From the NCBI GenBank assembly GCA_945918815.1, contig CAMEIU010000104.1, positions 1-7,949 on the forward strand: 7,949 bases of DNA, written 5' to 3'. Of this stretch, positions 6,502 to 7,949 are shown piece by piece; the first letter of the stretch is position 1, and every line of letters begins with the position of its first letter. A model generated the notes under the pieces. It made no database searches. It was not told the origin of the DNA and saw only the letters and a program-made list of their open reading frames with translations. The position numbers and the translations under genes were made by a program. This stretch comes from an uncultured Clostridia bacterium. GTDB taxonomy: Bacteria > Bacillota > Clostridia > Oscillospirales > Oscillospiraceae.

Positions 6502-6531
6502 ATATTACAGGAAATGGAAAAATGCAAGCAA
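6502..6531 (-). promoter_or_regulatory. Candidate promoter for the small-peptide gene
   Basis: On the minus strand TTGCTT (6531-6526) and TAATAT (6507-6502) are 18 bp apart, in a locally AT-rich patch. Matches to consensus are only partial (3 and 4 of 6). Transcription from about 6495 would give a leader of about 75 nt containing the GGTACCC and GAAA hairpins before the ATG at 6418. Confidence 0.35.
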
Positions 6532-6562
6532 CGCATAGGCTTTTGCGTGGTCCTGCATCTTT

Positions 6563-6625
6563 TTTCGACAATTTTTGGCTCCGTATGGTGCCAAATTTCG
6601 ACATTTGGTGGCTCCATTTGGTATC
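6563..6625. promoter_or_regulatory. Two 30-bp imperfect direct repeats, each with a Spo0A-box-like TGTCGAAA
   Basis: Copies at 6563-6592 and 6596-6625 align at 23 of 30 positions with a 33-bp period, about three helical turns. Both begin with TTTCGACA, which reads TGTCGAAA on the minus strand, an exact match to the 0A-box consensus TGNCGAA(A). Both also share GGCTCC. A perfect dyad, CCAAAT-TTCGAC-ATTTGG (6591-6608), centres on the second box. The pair sits between the divergent small-peptide and XRE-comEC genes and could control either one. Whether Spo0A or the XRE protein binds cannot be told by reading. Confidence 0.55.
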
Positions 6626-6627
6626 AT
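6598..6627 (+). promoter_or_regulatory. Candidate promoter of the XRE-comEC unit
   Basis: TCGACA (6598-6603, five of six to TTGACA) and TATCAT (6622-6627, five of six to TATAAT) are 18 bp apart. The -35 lies in the second TGTCGAAA box and the -10 in the adjacent palindrome, so binding at either would block it. Transcription would begin near 6634, giving a very short leader before ATG 6645. Confidence 0.4.
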
Positions 6628-6640
6628 CCAATTGGGTGAT
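6623..6640. promoter_or_regulatory. Candidate operator palindrome at the XRE gene start
   Basis: ATCATCCAATTGGGTGAT is an 18-bp palindrome with eight of nine pairs (only T6627/G6636 fails), centred on CCAATTGG. It overlaps the candidate -10 and the GGGTG ribosome site of the regulator. This is a usual place for autorepression by a small XRE protein. Confidence 0.45.
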
Positions 6641-6644
6641 GACC

Positions 6645-6848
6645 ATGCAGTATACAAGAATTCGGGATTTGCGGGAGGACGCGGATCTGACGCAGCAGAC
6701 CGTGGCGGACCATCTGCATTTGCAGCGAAGCGTCTACCGGCGGTATGAGCTGGGGGAGCGGGAGGTGCCGGTGTGGGCCGTGGTGGAGCTGGCGAAGCTC
6801 TACGGGACCTCCACCGACTATATCCTGGGCCTCCGGGACGACCGCTGA
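6645..6848 (+). CDS. Small XRE-family helix-turn-helix regulator
   Basis: A 67-residue single-domain DNA-binding protein of the Cro/C1 (HTH_3) type. The five-helix domain covers about residues 4-62. Helix two starts at LTQQTVADHL (15-24), the recognition helix is around QRSVYRRYELGER (27-39), and the end YGTSTDYILGL is typical for this family in Firmicutes. The start at 6645 is preferred because GGGTG (6634-6638) lies six bases upstream. An in-frame ATG at 6639 overlaps that site and is less likely, and the frame open further left has no regulator-like sequence. There is no ligand or dimerisation domain. The stop TGA (6846-6848) shares its A with the comEC ATG, so the two are translationally coupled. 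It probably binds the palindromes just upstream and may control comEC. Confidence 0.88.
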   Translation: MQYTRIRDLREDADLTQQTVADHLHLQRSVYRRYELGEREVPVWAVVELAKLYGTSTDYILGLRDDR

Positions 6849-7949
6849 TGCGGCGGCTGGGCTGGTTCGCCGGGGCCTTCGCCCTGGCGGCGGGCCTGTA
6901 TGTCTATCTCTGGCAGGAGCGGTGCGTCCTGTGGATTGTCCTCGGATCCCTGACGGCCGCCGCGCTGCTGCTTTTGCTGGGGCCTTCCTGGTCCCGGCTC
7001 GCTTGCGTGGCCTGTCTGGGCCTCTGCACCGGAATTTTATGGTGCTTTCTCTATGAGGCGCTGCTGCTGCCGCCGGTCCGGGACCTGGACGGGAGCGAGC
7101 AAACTGTCACAGTCCGTGTCACGGACTGGCCCTGGGAGACGGAGTACGGAATTGCCATGGACGTGCGGCTGCAATGGCAGGGCCGGGACTGCGGGGCCGT
7201 GCTCTACGCCGATTCCATGGAGGACCTGCCGGAGCCCGGCGACACCGTGACCTGTACGGCGGAGCTCCATCGGACCGGCACGGAGCCCTTGTCCGGCGAT
7301 AGCCTCACCGCCCGGTCCGGCGGCACGGTGGTCCTGCTCTATGCTTCCTCGGAGCTGACCGTGGAAACCGGAACCGTCCCCTGGACGGCCCGGGTGCGCC
7401 GGTGGCTCCAGGACCGGATTCACCGTCTCTATGAGGGGCAGGCCGCCGGGCTGCTGCGGGCGGTCCTGACCGGCGACCGGTGGGAGCTGTCCTATGGGGA
7501 CCGGAACGACATGGCCGTGGCAGGCGTCAGCCACGCCATCGCCGTGTCCGGGATGCATGTGACCATGCTGCTGACCCTGCTGACCCTTTTTCTGGGCGTC
7601 CGCTCCAAGGCGGCGGCCTGGCTGGGCATTCCCCTGGTCTGCTTTTTCGCGGTCATGACCGGCGGCTCCCCGTCGGTGATCCGGGCGGCGGTCATGGAGG
7701 TCCTGCTGCTGGGGGCCATGCTGGTGAAACGGGAGTACGACGTGCCCACGGCCCTGGCCGCGGCGGCGTTGGTCCTGCTGCTGCAAAATCCCTGGGCCGT
7801 CGCCAGCGCCGGCATGCATCTGTCCTTCGCGGCGGTGCTGGGCATCTATCTCTTTTCCGGCCGGGTCTACCGGCAGCTCCTTGGGGCGGAACGGCAGCCC
7901 GGCCTGCTCCTTCGCACCGTGGTCACCGCCCTGTCCGCCACCTTCGGGG
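6848..7949 (+). CDS. comEC: ComEC/Rec2-family DNA-uptake channel protein, 3' partial
   Basis: ComEC forms the inner-membrane channel for single-stranded DNA during transformation. The frame runs open from ATG 6848 to the right edge (367 codons seen; full proteins have about 700-800). Residues 7-22, 26-45 and 51-73 are hydrophobic membrane segments. About 79-145 is a soluble beta-rich region resembling the DUF4131/OB-fold part. The competence domain begins near 190 and carries the signature GVSHAIAVSGMHV (226-238), followed by SPSVIRAAVMEVLLLGAML and further membrane helices. There is no own Shine-Dalgarno; translation should follow from termination of the XRE gene at TGATG. The C-terminal metallo-beta-lactamase-like nuclease domain, if present, is off-window. 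No frameshift or stop is visible, so the gene looks intact here. In such bacteria comEC is often kept even where competence has not been shown. Confidence 0.93.
   Translation, partial: MRRLGWFAGAFALAAGLYVYLWQERCVLWIVLGSLTAAALLLLLGPSWSRLACVACLGLCTGILWCFLYEALLLPPVRDLDGSEQTVTVRVTDWPWETEYGIAMDVRLQWQGRDCGAVLYADSMEDLPEPGDTVTCTAELHRTGTEPLSGDSLTARSGGTVVLLYASSELTVETGTVPWTARVRRWLQDRIHRLYEGQAAGLLRAVLTGDRWELSYGDRNDMAVAGVSHAIAVSGMHVTMLLTLLTLFLGVRSKAAAWLGIPLVCFFAVMTGGSPSVIRAAVMEVLLLGAMLVKREYDVPTALAAAALVLLLQNPWAVASAGMHLSFAAVLGIYLFSGRVYRQLLGAERQPGLLLRTVVTALSATFG

Noticed and set aside
6300..6617. A 105-codon minus-strand frame across the small-RNA locus
   Set aside because: It has no good ribosome site at its ATG, crosses the candidate promoter and hairpins, and is out of frame with the 27-codon ORF that does have a Shine-Dalgarno.
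6417..6644. N-terminal extension of the XRE protein to an ATG at 6417
   Set aside because: The added 76 residues do not resemble a regulator domain and run across AT-richer regulatory DNA with repeats. The ATG at 6645 has a properly spaced GGGTG.
7037..7819. A 260-codon minus-strand frame opposite comEC
   Set aside because: Rich in Gly, Gln, His and Pro without motifs, and opposite a clear ComEC competence domain; a shadow frame.

Overview
The window is GC-rich, with strong G/C preference at third codon positions, tight operon spacing and AGGAG-type ribosome binding sites. This fits a high-GC Firmicute of the Oscillospiraceae type (the Flavonifractor, Oscillibacter and Lawsonibacter neighbourhood). 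That placement is inferred from style and gene content; no marker gene fixes the taxon.

Positions 1-5065 hold a complete set of 2-oxo acid (or acetoin) dehydrogenase parts in the order E2 - E3 - E1. The acyltransferase E2 is cut at the left edge. It is followed by dihydrolipoamide dehydrogenase (E3) and then a large E1 in which the alpha and beta chains are fused in one 824-residue protein. Together they would decarboxylate a 2-oxo acid (or cleave acetoin) with thiamine diphosphate, transfer the acyl group to CoA through the E2 lipoyl arm, and reoxidise the lipoyl group to give NADH. Between E3 and E1 lies a palindrome-ended repeat of about 100 bp that resembles a MITE. Six bases after E1 a HAD phosphatase (5072-5734) begins, followed by a small VOC/glyoxalase-fold protein (5786-6160).

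Positions 6161-6644 are intergenic but densely organised. A perfect-consensus promoter (TTGACA, 17 bp, TATAAT) at 6233-6261 drives about 60 nt of RNA and then a strong intrinsic terminator (6328-6365), so a small RNA of about 100 nt is predicted. Convergent to it, on the minus strand, is a 27-codon ORF (6418-6335) with a G-rich Shine-Dalgarno held in a GNRA-type hairpin. The 3' end of this ORF lies inside the small RNA. This is the layout of a type I toxin-antitoxin system, but the peptide is short, cationic and beta-patterned rather than a membrane-helix (holin-like) toxin. It is the most interesting candidate here.

Further right are two 30-bp direct repeats 33 bp apart, each with an exact Spo0A-box-like TGTCGAAA on the minus strand. 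A palindrome then overlaps the start region of a 67-residue XRE-type regulator (6645-6848). The regulator's stop codon overlaps the start of comEC (TGATG), whose DNA-uptake channel protein runs off the right edge. The right half therefore looks like a regulated comEC unit divergent from the small-peptide gene.
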